64,000 bases of DNA from Thalassorhabdomicrobium marinisediminis (GCF_003072065.1 NZ_QCYG01000001.1:372001-436000), one strand, 5' to 3'; numbered from the stretch's first letter, positions 42,791-51,678 are shown. The notes: a model not told the origin generated them from the sequence alone. Made by a program: numbers and translations.

Positions 42791-43684
42791 ATGGCACAGT
42801 GGGATGATTTACGGGTGTTTCTGGCGGTGGCGCGGGCGGAAAGCCTTAGCCGCGCCGCACCGGGCTTGCGCATGGATGCAGCGACCGTCGGCCGCCGCAT
42901 CGCCCGGCTGGAACGGGATCTTGGCGCGGCTTTGTTCGTGAAGTCCCCGCAGGGTTACGCGCTCACCGATCTGGGGGAGCGGATGCGCGACCGCGCAGCG
43001 GAGGCTGAAGCCTCGCTCTCGCTGGCGCTGGACGAGGCGCGCGGCGCGGGCGCAGGGGATCAGGCCGGGATGAGCGGACAGATCCGCATCGGCGCGCCGG
43101 ACGGAGTGTCGAACTACCTTTTACCGCAGGTCTGCGCCGCCATCGGTGCCGACAACCCCGGGCTCGAGATCCAGATCCTTGCCCTGCCGCGGGTGGTGAA
43201 CCTGTCGAAACGCGAAGCCGATCTTGCGATCACGGTGTCGCGGCCGCAGGCCGGACGGCTGACGGTCAAGAAGATCAGCGACTACCATCTGCATCTTGCC
43301 GCCCCGCGCGATGCTGAGATCCGCACGCTGGACGATCTGCAGCACCGGCGGATCGTCGGCTACATCCCCGACATGATCTTCGACAAAGAGCTGGACTATC
43401 TCGACGAGCTTGGCGCGCAGAGCGTGCAGCTTGCGTCGAACTCCGTCTCGGTGCAGGCCATGGCGCTGCGCCACGGGGCCGGGGTCGGCATCGTCCACGA
43501 CTTCGCGCTGCCATTCGCGCCCGAACTGAAACGCGTGCTCACCGACAGCATTTCGCTCACCCGTTCGCTCTACCTTGTGCGCCACACCTCGGACCGTTCC
43601 TCCGAACGTCTGACGCGCTTTGCCGACCGCCTCAGCCAGGGTCTGCGGGCCGAGATTGCCCGCCTTGAAGCGCTGGTCGCTTGA
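42791..43684 (+). CDS. LysR-family transcriptional regulator
   Basis: 297 residues. A winged helix-turn-helix (~1-62, WDDLRVFLAVARAESLSRAAPGLRMDAATVGRRIARLER) is followed by an effector domain (~92-295). The effector is unknown. It is divergent from mmsA with dyads between, so control of mmsA and valine catabolism is the best guess. ATG 42791 is preferred to the TTG at 42770; AAGGG is close upstream. Confidence 0.9.
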   Translation: MAQWDDLRVFLAVARAESLSRAAPGLRMDAATVGRRIARLERDLGAALFVKSPQGYALTDLGERMRDRAAEAEASLSLALDEARGAGAGDQAGMSGQIRIGAPDGVSNYLLPQVCAAIGADNPGLEIQILALPRVVNLSKREADLAITVSRPQAGRLTVKKISDYHLHLAAPRDAEIRTLDDLQHRRIVGYIPDMIFDKELDYLDELGAQSVQLASNSVSVQAMALRHGAGVGIVHDFALPFAPELKRVLTDSISLTRSLYLVRHTSDRSSERLTRFADRLSQGLRAEIARLEALVA

Positions 43685-43735
43685 CAGGGATAGGGTCTGC
43701 AAGCGTAGGCTGTTGGTATCAACAAGGAGTGTGCC

Positions 43736-44173
43736 ATGATCGTATCCCAGATCCTCAAGTCCAAAGCCGCGCCCGGTGTGCTGACGCTCACGTCAGATGC
43801 TTCGGTGAAAGAGGCCGCCAATATCATGTCGGACAAGCGGGTGGGGACGGTGGTCATAAGTGACGATGACGGCAGCACCGCAGCGGGCATCCTGTCCGAG
43901 CGCGACATCGTGCGCGAGCTGGGCAAACGCGGGGCAGAGTGCATGTCCGACAAGGTCAGCGCCTTGATGACGACATCCCTTGTGACCTGCACGCCATCGG
44001 ACAGTTCTGAATCGGTGCTCACGCAGATGACCGAAGGGCGCTTTCGCCATATGCCGGTGCTTGAGGGCGGGCGGATGATCGGGCTGATCTCGATCGGGGA
44101 TGTGGTCAAGGCGCGGCTGGCCGAACTGGCGATGGAACGGGACGCGCTTGAAGGCATGGTCATGGGCCATTAG
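43736..44173 (+). CDS. CBS-domain pair protein
   Basis: 145 residues made of two CBS domains (~7-65 and ~75-135; SDKRVGTVVISDDDGSTAAGILSERDIVREL and EGRFRHMPVLEGGRMIGLISIGDVVKARL). CBS pairs bind adenine nucleotides and act as energy or redox sensors. A strong AAGGAG site lies upstream. Partner unknown. Confidence 0.9.
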   Translation: MIVSQILKSKAAPGVLTLTSDASVKEAANIMSDKRVGTVVISDDDGSTAAGILSERDIVRELGKRGAECMSDKVSALMTTSLVTCTPSDSSESVLTQMTEGRFRHMPVLEGGRMIGLISIGDVVKARLAELAMERDALEGMVMGH

Positions 44174-44281
44174 TCCCCCGCGGCCGGACCGGGGGCGCTG
44201 ATATCCGCGCAGGGCGCATTAGGGTTGCCCTCCCGTCGCATCTGCGGTTGAGTGACGCGCACGACAGATACGAGGCAGCAC

Positions 44282-44779
44282 ATGCGCACAGGGCTCTACC
44301 CCGGCACCTTCGATCCGGTCACTTTGGGCCATCTCGACATCATCGAACGCGCCTGTTCGCTTGTGGACCGGCTGGTGATCGGGGTCGCGATCAACCGCGA
44401 CAAGGGGCCGTTGTTCACGCTTGAAGAACGCGTGGCCTTGCTGCAGGGGGAATGCACCGCCCTGTCCGAGCGCACGGGCTGCGTGATCGAGGTTCACCCT
44501 TTCGAGAACCTGCTTATCGACTGCGCCAAGGACGTCGGCGCCTCGATCATTCTGCGCGGCCTGCGGGCGGTGGCGGATTTCGAATATGAATACCAGATGG
44601 TCGGGATGAACCGGCAACTCGACAACAGCATCGAGACCGTGTTCCTGATGGCCGAAGCGCAACATCAGGCGATCGCCAGCAAACTGGTCAAGGAAATTGC
44701 GCGACTGGGCGGGGATGTGACGAAATTCGTGACACCGCCGGTGCTAGAGGCGCTGACCGAGAAATTCGGCAAGACCTAA
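44282..44779 (+). CDS. coaD: Phosphopantetheine adenylyltransferase
   Basis: 165 residues; fourth step of coenzyme A synthesis, joining AMP to 4'-phosphopantetheine. The nucleotidyltransferase motif is GLYPGTFDPVTLGHLDII with T/HxGH, and the second motif is LRAVADFEYEYQMVGMNRQL; the ISSS-like region is ASKLVKEIARLGGDV. ATG 44282 gives the standard length. Confidence 0.97.
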   Translation: MRTGLYPGTFDPVTLGHLDIIERACSLVDRLVIGVAINRDKGPLFTLEERVALLQGECTALSERTGCVIEVHPFENLLIDCAKDVGASIILRGLRAVADFEYEYQMVGMNRQLDNSIETVFLMAEAQHQAIASKLVKEIARLGGDVTKFVTPPVLEALTEKFGKT

Positions 44780-44845
44780 TTTGGCAAGGGCTGACTGGTT
44801 ATGTGCATCCCGTGCGCGTGACGGGGCATCGCAGAAGCGGCAACA

Positions 44846-44865
44846 GGCGGCGCTTGCGCGCCGCC
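44846..44865. terminator. GC hairpin between coaD and gap (convergent)
   Basis: GGCGGCGC (44846-44853) pairs perfectly with GCGCCGCC (44858-44865) around TTGC. It separates convergent genes and may stop both, though no T-run follows. Confidence 0.45.
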
Positions 44866-44881
44866 CATGCCGAACGCCCTG

Positions 44882-45895
44882 TTAAAGGTATTTGGCCATC
44901 GCCATGGCCGTGTCGCCCATCCGGTTCGAGAAGCCCCATTCGTTGTCATACCACGTCAGGATGCGGCACATGTTGCCATCCATCACCTTGGTCTGATCGG
45001 TGGCAAAGATCGACGAGCGCGGGTCGTGGTTGAAGTCCATCGACACCAGCTTCGCATCGGTCACGCCGAGAACGCCCTTGAGCGGGCCGGAGGCGGCGGC
45101 GGCGTGCATCATCTGGTTGATTTCCTCAACCGTGGTGTCGCGGTCCGTCTCGAAGGTGAGGTCCACACAGGACACGTTGGGCGTCGGCACGCGGATCGCG
45201 ACCCCGTCGAGCACACCGTCCAATTCGGGCATGACAAGCCCCACGGCTTTGGCGGCACCGGTCGAAGTGGGGATCATCGACATGGCGGCCGCCCGCGCGC
45301 GGTAGAGATCCTTGTGCATCGTGTCCAACGTCGGCTGGTCGCCGGTGTAGCTGTGCACCGTGGTCATGAAGCCGCGTTTGATGCCCAGATTGTCATGCAG
45401 CACCTTGGCCACCGGGGCCAGACAGTTGGTGGTGCACGACGCGTTCGAGACGATCAAATCCTCGGCCGTCAGGCTGTCGTGGTTGACGCCGTAAACGATG
45501 GTCTTGTCCGCCTTGGTGGCCTTGGCCATCGGCGCCGAGATCAGAACCCGGCTGGCGCCATTTTCCAGATGCGCCTGACAGGCCTCTTTGCTGGTGAAGA
45601 CCCCGGTGCATTCCATGACAATATCCACATCCGACCACGGCAGGTCAGCGGGGTTCTTGATCGCCGTCACCTGGATCGGGCCGCGCCCTGCGTCGATGGT
45701 GTCGCCTTTGACCTTCACTTCATGCGGGAAGCGCCCGTGGACGGAATCGTATTGCAGCAGGTGGGCGTTGGTCTCGACCGGGCCAAGATCGTTGATCGCC
45801 ACCACCTCAAGGTCCGTGCGGCCGGATTCGATGATGGCGCGCAGCACGTTGCGGCCGATGCGGCCGAAGCCATTGATTGCTACTTTTACGGTCAT
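44882..45895 (-). CDS. gap: Glyceraldehyde-3-phosphate dehydrogenase, NAD type
   Basis: 337 residues. Dinucleotide site [14 protein letters not shown]; Asp36 in [10 protein letters not shown] is the residue that favours NAD over NADP. Catalytic Cys154 ([12 protein letters not shown]) and His181. It interconverts glyceraldehyde-3-phosphate and 1,3-bisphosphoglycerate. A LacI-type dyad lies about 54 bases upstream, and a second, different gap gene is located about 430 bases upstream. Probably the main glycolytic/Entner-Doudoroff enzyme. Confidence 0.95.
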   Translation of the reverse strand: MTVKVAINGFGRIGRNVLRAIIESGRTDLEVVAINDLGPVETNAHLLQYDSVHGRFPHEVKVKGDTIDAGRGPIQVTAIKNPADLPWSDVDIVMECTGVFTSKEACQAHLENGASRVLISAPMAKATKADKTIVYGVNHDSLTAEDLIVSNASCTTNCLAPVAKVLHDNLGIKRGFMTTVHSYTGDQPTLDTMHKDLYRARAAAMSMIPTSTGAAKAVGLVMPELDGVLDGVAIRVPTPNVSCVDLTFETDRDTTVEEINQMMHAAAASGPLKGVLGVTDAKLVSMDFNHDPRSSIFATDQTKVMDGNMCRILTWYDNEWGFSNRMGDTAMAMAKYL

Positions 45896-45946
45896 GGGAG
45901 CCTCCTGAATGTGAAACGCCGATTGGGGCACCGGCGGGGCAGGGCA

Positions 45947-45964
45947 GATGTTGGCGCTAACATC
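45947..45964. promoter_or_regulatory. LacI-type operator upstream of gap (44882)
   Basis: TGTTGGCGCTAACA (45949-45962) lies within an 18-base dyad (GATGTT...AACATC) with a single mismatch around a central CG, typical for LacI-family sites. It matches the sites upstream of the second gap gene (47412, 47442, 47476). Confidence 0.6.
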
Positions 45965-45995
45965 GCACGATTTTCGTTGACGTCAAGGGCCGCGC

Positions 45996-46139
45996 TTAGC
46001 GCCAGAACGCGAGATAATTGATCAGGTCCAGAGCTTTTTTGCCAAGGAACACGTCCGCGTTCAACCCGAGCACGTAGTGGTCGAGGACGAAAAACCCCGC
46101 AATCAGCAGGATCAGGATCAGGGCAAGCCGCGTGGTCAT
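45996..46139 (-). CDS. Small single-span membrane protein (47 residues)
   Basis: A short gene below the usual size cut-off: ATG 46139, stop TAA at 45998-45996. The protein starts MTTRLALILILLIAGFFVLD, one hydrophobic span, and continues with an amphipathic part (LNADVFLGKKALDLI) ending NYLAFWR. I infer that it is real from the N-in/K-rich-out composition and from similar tiny proteins I recall between gap genes of roseobacters. It lies 100 bases upstream of gap on the same strand. Function unknown. Confidence 0.6.
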   Translation of the reverse strand: MTTRLALILILLIAGFFVLDHYVLGLNADVFLGKKALDLINYLAFWR

Positions 46140-46147
46140 AGCAAAGA

Positions 46148-46189
46148 CCCCACACCATTCAGGCGCGCTTGTCGAGTGCGGGTGTGGGG
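46148..46189 (-). terminator. Hairpin directly before the 47-residue gene
   Basis: On the minus strand CCCCACACC (46189-46181) and GGTGTGGGG (46156-46148) form a perfect 9-bp stem over a 24-base loop, followed by TCTTTGCT and then ATG 46139. It could end the upstream gap transcript and at the same time hold the GTGGGG ribosome site of the small gene. Confidence 0.5.
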
Positions 46190-46276
46190 GGGCTGGCGCG
46201 TGACCGGTGTTTCAGCGCGCACATAGGGGTGACGGTCCCCCGCCCGGGCGGGATTGCGTTTGGGGCGGGGGGGAAT

Positions 46277-46302
46277 TAGGTATTTTTGAACCAGAGAAGC
46301 AG
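46277..46302 (+). repeat. Dispersed intergenic repeat, copy 3
   Basis: Core GGTATTTTTGAACCAGAGAA followed by GCAG, one T longer than copy 2 (19476). GC-rich sequence at 46239-46272 precedes it, as in the other copies. It lies after the stop of the second gap gene, on the opposite strand. Confidence 0.65.
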
Positions 46303-46323
46303 AGGCCGCGCGCCGCCTTGGCC

Positions 46324-47325
46324 TTAGTTCAGGCGGCCCATGTGGGCGGCGACATCCGCCATCCGCACCGAAAAGCCCCATTCGTTGTCATACCACGCGA
46401 GCACGCGCACCGTGCGACCGCCGATGACCTTGGTCTGGTCGGGGGCGAAGATCGACGAATGTGGCGTGTGGTTGAAATCGACCGAGACTTTCGGCTCGGG
46501 GTCATAGGACATCACCATCCCCATGTGCCCGTCGCAGGCTTCGGCGACCACCGCGTTGACGTCGTCAACGGTGACGTCTTTCGCGGCTTCAAAGGTCAGG
46601 TCCACGCAGGAGACGTTGGGGGTCGGCACGCGCATGGCGGTGCCGTCGAGCTTGCCGGCCATCTCGGGCAGGACGAGGGACAGGGCCTTGGCCGCGCCGG
46701 TGGAGGTCGGGATCATCGCCATGGCCGCCGCCCGCGCGCGGTAGAGATCGGAATGGCGACGGTCGAGCGTCGGCTGATCGCCGGTGTAGCTGTGGATCGT
46801 GGTCATCAGGCCGCGGTCGATGCCAATCGCGTCATTAAGAACCTTGACCAGCGGCGCAAGGCAGTTGGTCGTGCACGAGCCGTTGGAGACCAGACGATGC
46901 TCTGCGCGCAAGTCACGGTGGTTCACACCGTAAACGATGGTCTTGTCCACGTTGGTGGCCGGCGCGGAGATCAGCACCTTGCCGGCGCCGCGCGCCAGAT
47001 GAATGGCGGATTTCTGGCCGTCGTTGAACTTGCCGGTGCACTCGAGGACCACGTCGCACCCCTCCCAATCCAACTCGGCCGGATCATAGGTGGACATCAT
47101 GGCGATGGGACCGCGACCAAGATCGAGTTTGCCGTCCTCGACCGTCACAGTGCCGGGGAAGCGTCCGTGCACGGAATCGTAGCGCAGCAGGTGGGCGTTC
47201 GTCTCAACCGGGCCGGTGGCGTTGATTTTGACCACCTGAACGTCGTTGCGGGCGGCTTCGGCGATATGGGCCAGCGTGCAGCGGCCAATGCGGCCAAATC
47301 CATTGATCCCTACGGTCACGGTCAT
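46324..47325 (-). CDS. Glyceraldehyde-3-phosphate dehydrogenase, second type (possibly NADP-preferring)
   Basis: 333 residues. Catalytic Cys151 ([12 protein letters not shown]) and His178 are intact. The NAD-favouring aspartate is Ala36 here (KINATGPVET) and the pair facing the adenine ribose, Thr-Met in the other paralogue, is Arg189-Arg190 (PTLDRRHSD). Both changes would suit binding of the 2'-phosphate of NADP, pointing to a biosynthetic or gluconeogenic enzyme. Three LacI-type sites lie upstream. Confidence 0.92.
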   Translation of the reverse strand: MTVTVGINGFGRIGRCTLAHIAEAARNDVQVVKINATGPVETNAHLLRYDSVHGRFPGTVTVEDGKLDLGRGPIAMMSTYDPAELDWEGCDVVLECTGKFNDGQKSAIHLARGAGKVLISAPATNVDKTIVYGVNHRDLRAEHRLVSNGSCTTNCLAPLVKVLNDAIGIDRGLMTTIHSYTGDQPTLDRRHSDLYRARAAAMAMIPTSTGAAKALSLVLPEMAGKLDGTAMRVPTPNVSCVDLTFEAAKDVTVDDVNAVVAEACDGHMGMVMSYDPEPKVSVDFNHTPHSSIFAPDQTKVIGGRTVRVLAWYDNEWGFSVRMADVAAHMGRLN

Positions 47326-47411
47326 TACAGGCGTTCCTTCTGATCTCTCGTTTGCCCTGTCATAGGCTGGGCCGCGGATGAACCCAAGGAAAAAGCAGTA
47401 ATCTTTCAATA

Positions 47412-47425
47412 TGTTAGCGGTAAAC
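47412..47425. promoter_or_regulatory. LacI-type operator 1 upstream of second gap gene
   Basis: TGTTAGCGGTAAAC matches 11 of 14 positions of the dyad TGTTAGCGCTAACA seen near-perfect at 45949. Its centre is 87 bases upstream of ATG 47325. Confidence 0.5.
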
Positions 47426-47441
47426 CTGAGGGCGCGTCACG

Positions 47442-47455
47442 GGTTTGCGCTAACA
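47442..47455. promoter_or_regulatory. LacI-type operator 2
   Basis: GGTTTGCGCTAACA, 12 of 14 matches to TGTTAGCGCTAACA, centred 30 bases from operator 1 (about three helical turns). Confidence 0.55.
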
Positions 47456-47475
47456 CTTTGACTGGGCCATGCCTG

Positions 47476-47489
47476 CGTTTGCGCTAACG
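47476..47489. promoter_or_regulatory. LacI-type operator 3
   Basis: CGTTTGCGCTAACG, 11 of 14 matches and sharing GTTTGCGCTAAC exactly with operator 2. It lies 27 bases before the DoxX start, so it could also control that gene. Confidence 0.5.
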
Positions 47490-47515
47490 TTGAATGCAGC
47501 AGACAGGGGGCGAGG

Positions 47516-47938
47516 ATGAACCACGAGCGAAAGAATCACATGGCCGATGCGGCGGTGTTTGTCGGGCGGCTGTTGCTGGCGGTGCTGTTTCTTGGCGGCG
47601 CGTTGCAAAAGGCGGTGGATCCGGCCCCGGCGATGGGCCTGCTGGCGGATCGGGGCTGGCCGAGCGTTTTGATCTGGCCCGCGCTGGCCTTCAACGGGGC
47701 GGTCGGCCTCGGGCTGGTGCTGGGGTGGCAGGTCCGGGCGGTGTCTTTGGCTGCAGCGCTCTATTGTGCGGTCACCAGCCTGTTTCATTTCCTGCCCGAC
47801 GACCCCTGGCAGATGTCGATCTTCGTGAAGAACTGGGCCATCGCAGGTGGCTTGCTGGTGCTCGGGGCCCACGGCAGCGGCCGCTGGGTCTTGCAGCGCC
47901 GCAGGGCCACGCTAGGTTCGCAAACAGACGAAACCTGA
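47516..47938 (+). CDS. DoxX family membrane protein
   Basis: 140 residues, four spans (about 12-30, 48-68, 75-92, 103-122). FVGRLLLAVLFLGGALQKAVDP and FHFLPDDPWQMSIFVKNWAIAGGLLVL are typical of DoxX/DUF6 oxidoreductase-associated membrane proteins. ATG 47516 follows GGGGGCGAGG; an internal ATG at 47540 is possible. Located after LacI-type sites and before DUF808. Confidence 0.85.
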   Translation: MNHERKNHMADAAVFVGRLLLAVLFLGGALQKAVDPAPAMGLLADRGWPSVLIWPALAFNGAVGLGLVLGWQVRAVSLAAALYCAVTSLFHFLPDDPWQMSIFVKNWAIAGGLLVLGAHGSGRWVLQRRRATLGSQTDET

Positions 47939-47964
47939 CAAAACCCACGACGCGGAGACCCTGG

Positions 47965-48921
47965 ATGAGCGGATTGATTGCCCTGTTGGACGATGTTGCG
48001 GCCCTGACGCGGATCGCGGCGGCGAGTTTGGACGATGTCGCCGGCATGGCCACCAAGGCGGGGACCAAGGCCGCCGGCGTGATCATCGACGACGCGGCGG
48101 TGACGCCAAAATATGTCACCGGGCTGGACCCGAAACGCGAACTGCCGATCATCTGGAAGATCGCGCGGGCGTCGTTCTTCAACAAGCTGGTGATCCTGCT
48201 GCCCGTGGCCATGCTGCTGCGCTACTACGCGCCATGGTTGCTAGTGCCGCTGTTGATGATCGGCGGGCTTTATCTGTGTTTCGAGGGGGCCGAGAAAATC
48301 TATCACGTGCTGCGCCCGCACAAGGACGCCCATGTGGAGGCGGACATGTCCGTTGGCGATCCGGTGCAGCTGGAAAAGCGGCGCGTCAAGGGGGCGATCA
48401 AGACCGACTTTATCTTGTCGGCGGAAATCATGACGATCACGCTGAACGAAATCCCCGACGGCAGCATCTGGTTGCAGGCCGCGGCCTTGGCCGTGGTGGC
48501 GGTGGCGATCACCGCGCTGGTCTACGGGGTGGTCGGGCTGATCGTGAAGATGGACGACGCGGGCGCATGGTTGGCCTTGAATGGCCGCACCGGGGTTGGG
48601 CGCAAGCTCGGCAAGGGGCTGGTCTATGGCATGCCGCACCTGCTGACGGTCCTGTCGACCGTGGGCACGGCGGCAATGCTCTGGGTGGGCGGGTCGATCC
48701 TGGTGCACGGGGTCCACGATCTGGGATGGCATGCGCCCTACGACCTGATCCACGGGGTGGCTGTGTCCATCGCCGGCAGCAACGGCTTCGGCGTCTGGGC
48801 CGTGACCGCGCTGGCGGACGGCATCATCGGGCTGGCCGTGGGGCTGTTGCTGATCCCCATCGTGACCCGCGTGCTGTCACCTATTTTGGCGTCGGTCACC
48901 GGCACGAAGGCGGCGCACTGA
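47965..48921 (+). CDS. DUF808 family inner-membrane protein (YedI-like)
   Basis: 318 residues. The start MSGLIALLDDVAALTRIAAASLDDVAG and KAAGVVIDDAAVTPKYVTG-like region are signatures of DUF808/YedI. Several spans follow (about 72-105, 160-195, 215-245, 265-300). No function known. ATG 47965 is 26 bases after DoxX; an apparent longer upstream extension in this frame is only the DoxX shadow. Confidence 0.88.
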   Translation: MSGLIALLDDVAALTRIAAASLDDVAGMATKAGTKAAGVIIDDAAVTPKYVTGLDPKRELPIIWKIARASFFNKLVILLPVAMLLRYYAPWLLVPLLMIGGLYLCFEGAEKIYHVLRPHKDAHVEADMSVGDPVQLEKRRVKGAIKTDFILSAEIMTITLNEIPDGSIWLQAAALAVVAVAITALVYGVVGLIVKMDDAGAWLALNGRTGVGRKLGKGLVYGMPHLLTVLSTVGTAAMLWVGGSILVHGVHDLGWHAPYDLIHGVAVSIAGSNGFGVWAVTALADGIIGLAVGLLLIPIVTRVLSPILASVTGTKAAH

Positions 48922-48924
48922 GGC

Positions 48925-49548
48925 CTAGTGCCCGCCGGAGTTGCGGCGGCGCAGGTCGGGGACGGTGTAGCTGATGCGGATCCCGGCCTCATCCCGGGGC
49001 TGGAACCGCGGATCCATGGTGATGCAGCCCAGACCGCAGATCTGCCGCGTCGACAGGGTCTGGAAATCCACCAGCCAGACCCGCCCGCCGGGGGTGGAGA
49101 CATAGCCGTTGATGCCATAATCGAAATCCGACGTCAGATCGATGGCCGAGGGCACTTCGTTGTCATAGCCCCCGCCATAGGCGCCGTGCGTGTGATAGCT
49201 GGCGATGATCCCCTGACCCGGACGTGGCTCGGGCATGTCGCAGGTGGCAAAGGTGCCGATACGGGGCGGGGTGCCGCGCAATTGCCCCTCGGGGGTGATG
49301 TAGAAATAGCCGCAGTATTCCCGCCGGTCCGCGATGGACGCCGCCTGAATGTTGTCAAGAAACGCCTTGGCGAAAGCATCTACCGCCGGGCCACGCGGTG
49401 CATTGGGCGGGGCCACGGAATACACCACCGGAGCGGTTTGCGGCACGCCCGGACCGGACATCGGTTGCAAGCCGGTGGGTGTGGGCGGCGCGGCGCAGGC
49501 CGACAGGGTCAAGGAGACAAGGGCAAGCGTCGCGGCGGTGCGGATCAT
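48925..49548 (-). CDS. DUF4329 lipoprotein with JAMM-like HTH...SxxD residues
   Basis: 207 residues. Lipobox LTLSAC with Cys18 marks a lipoprotein. The mature domain belongs to DUF4329: REYCGYFYI, then IIASYHTHGAYGGGYDNEVPSAIDLTSDFDYG. The HTH pair and SAID recall the metal and catalytic residues of JAMM proteases (HxH...SxxD) but with 12 rather than 7 residues between. Upstream on this strand is tkt; no linked pathway. Function unknown. Confidence 0.8.
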   Translation of the reverse strand: MIRTAATLALVSLTLSACAAPPTPTGLQPMSGPGVPQTAPVVYSVAPPNAPRGPAVDAFAKAFLDNIQAASIADRREYCGYFYITPEGQLRGTPPRIGTFATCDMPEPRPGQGIIASYHTHGAYGGGYDNEVPSAIDLTSDFDYGINGYVSTPGGRVWLVDFQTLSTRQICGLGCITMDPRFQPRDEAGIRISYTVPDLRRRNSGGH

Positions 49549-49590
49549 GGCGGGTCCTTCCAAGGGTCTGAGGAAGCCTAGCAGACAGGA

Positions 49591-49624
49591 CGCGGGCCAC
49601 AATCCATAAGGAAAGTGGCCCGCG
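49591..49624. terminator. Hairpin between tkt and DUF4329 genes
   Basis: CGCGGGCCAC (49591-49600) and GTGGCCCGCG (49615-49624) form a perfect 10-bp stem over 14 bases, 29 bases after the tkt stop. No T-run on the minus side. Confidence 0.5.
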
Positions 49625-49653
49625 CATGTCATATCGTTTTTCTCGTGGGGTTC

Positions 49654-51678
49654 CTAGCCCAGCAGATCACGGACCTTCTGCGCGGTGGCTTCAGCGGTGA
49701 TGTCGAAACGCTCGAACAGGACTTCGGCAGGGGCCGATGCGCCGAAGCGGTCCATACCGACGAAACCGGCCTTGTTCTCGCGCCCGCGCTCGCCCAGCAG
49801 CCACTTGTCCCAACCGTGACGCACGCCCGCCTCGATCGCGACGCGCACGGGACCGGCGGGCAGGACGCGCTTGCGGATCTTCTCATCCTGCTCCTCGAAG
49901 AGCTCCCAACAGGGCATGGAGACGACACGGGTGCCGATGCCTTCGCCCTCGAGAATGTCGCGCGCGGCCATGGCGACGGAGACTTCCGAGCCCGTGGCCA
50001 TCAGGATCGCCTGACGTTTGCCGTTCTCCGCATCGGCCAGCACATAGGCGCCCTGCGCGGTGAGGTTTTTGGTCTTGTGCTCGGTCCGCACCAGCGGCAG
50101 CCCCTGACGCGAGAGCGCCAGCACCGAAGGTGTCTTTTTGGACGTCAGCGCCAGTTCCCAGGCTTCGGCCACCTCAACGCTGTCGGCTGGGCGGAACACG
50201 CGGGTGTTCGGCGTGGCCCGCAGCATGGCGAGGTGCTCGACCGGCTGGTGGGTTGGCCCGTCTTCGCCAAGGCCGATGCTGTCATGGGTCATCACATAGA
50301 CGGTCGGCACCTCCATCAGCGCCGACAGCCGCATCGCTCCGCGCGCGTAGTCGGTGAAACACATGAATGTGCCGCCATAGGGTCGGATGCCGCCGTGCAG
50401 CGCCATGCCGTTCATCGCCGCCGCCATGCCGTGCTCGCGGATGCCGTAGTGGATGTAGCGCCCGTCGCGGTTCTCCGGCGTGAAGACGCCAAGATCGGAG
50501 GTCTTGGTATTGTTCGAGCCGGTCAGATCGGCGGAGCCGCCGACGGTTTCCCACATGATCGGGTTAACCACCTCAAGCACGCTCTCCGAGCTGGCCCGCG
50601 TCGCCGCTTTCTTGCCCGCCTCGGAGGCCTGCTTCTTGAAGGCCTTGATCGTGGCGGAGAGCTTTTTGGGCGCCTCAAGGTTCAATGCGCGGTTGAACTC
50701 GTCCTGCTTGGTCTTGGAGAGCTTCTCGAACCGGCCCTGCCAATCGGCGCGGGCCTCGGCACCGCGCTTGCCCATGTCTTCCCACTGGGACTTGATGTCG
50801 GCGGGGATTTCGAAGGGGCCGTAGGGCCAGCCGTAAGCCTCTTTCGTGGCCTGCAACTGCTCTTCGTTGGTCAGCGCACCATGCCCTTTCGAGGTGTCCT
50901 GCGCGGCGTGGCCCAAGGCGATATGGGTGCGGCAGTTGATCATCGTCGGGCGGCCGGTCTCGGCCTTGGCGGCGGTGATCGCCTCGTCAATGGCGACGGG
51001 ATCGTGGCCGTCAATCTCGAGCACGTGCCAACCCGAAGCTTCGAACCGTTTGCTCTGGTCGGTGATGTCCGCCAGATCGACGGTGCCGTCGATGGTGATG
51101 TTGTTGTTGTCGAAGAAGCAGATCAGGTGGCCGAGCTTCTGCATCCCCGCAAGGCCGATGGCCTCCTGGCTGATGCCTTCCATCAGGCAGCCGTCGCCGG
51201 CGATCACATAAGTGTGGTGGTTGACGACGGATTTCCCGAAGCGCGCGCGCAGCATCTCTTCGGCGATGGCGAAGCCTACGGAATTGGCCAGACCTTGCCC
51301 CAGCGGGCCGGTCGTCGTCTCGATCGCGTCGGCGAGGAAATTCTCGGGGTGGCCCGCGGTGCGCGCGCCGAGCTGGCGGAAATTCTTGATCTCATCCAGC
51401 GGGAACTGCTCATACCCCGTCAGGTGCAGCAGCGAATACAGCAGCATGGAGCCATGCCCCGCCGACAGGATGAACCGGTCCCGGTCGGGCCAGAGCGGTG
51501 CCTTGGGGTCGAACCGCAGGTGGTTCTGGAACAGCACCGTGGCGACGTCAGCCATGCCCATGGGCATGCCCGAATGGCCGGAATTGGCGGCGGCGACGGC
51601 GTCCAGTGTCAGGGTGCGGATGGCAGCGGCGCGCATCCAGTGATCGGGGTGGTCTTTGCGAAGGGTCTCGATGTCCAC
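49654..51678 (-). CDS. tkt: Transketolase
   Basis: 674 residues from GTG 51678 (AAAGGA 9 bases upstream; no ATG gives a standard N-terminus). Thiamine-diphosphate enzyme of the pentose phosphate pathway exchanging two-carbon units. Marks: [42 protein letters not shown] (GDG...N diphosphate motif), [13 protein letters not shown] and [15 protein letters not shown]. In the same neighbourhood as two gap genes, forming a central-carbon block. Divergent from the coiled-coil/zapA operon. Confidence 0.97.
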   Translation of the reverse strand: MDIETLRKDHPDHWMRAAAIRTLTLDAVAAANSGHSGMPMGMADVATVLFQNHLRFDPKAPLWPDRDRFILSAGHGSMLLYSLLHLTGYEQFPLDEIKNFRQLGARTAGHPENFLADAIETTTGPLGQGLANSVGFAIAEEMLRARFGKSVVNHHTYVIAGDGCLMEGISQEAIGLAGMQKLGHLICFFDNNNITIDGTVDLADITDQSKRFEASGWHVLEIDGHDPVAIDEAITAAKAETGRPTMINCRTHIALGHAAQDTSKGHGALTNEEQLQATKEAYGWPYGPFEIPADIKSQWEDMGKRGAEARADWQGRFEKLSKTKQDEFNRALNLEAPKKLSATIKAFKKQASEAGKKAATRASSESVLEVVNPIMWETVGGSADLTGSNNTKTSDLGVFTPENRDGRYIHYGIREHGMAAAMNGMALHGGIRPYGGTFMCFTDYARGAMRLSALMEVPTVYVMTHDSIGLGEDGPTHQPVEHLAMLRATPNTRVFRPADSVEVAEAWELALTSKKTPSVLALSRQGLPLVRTEHKTKNLTAQGAYVLADAENGKRQAILMATGSEVSVAMAARDILEGEGIGTRVVSMPCWELFEEQDEKIRKRVLPAGPVRVAIEAGVRHGWDKWLLGERGRENKAGFVGMDRFGASAPAEVLFERFDITAEATAQKVRDLLG

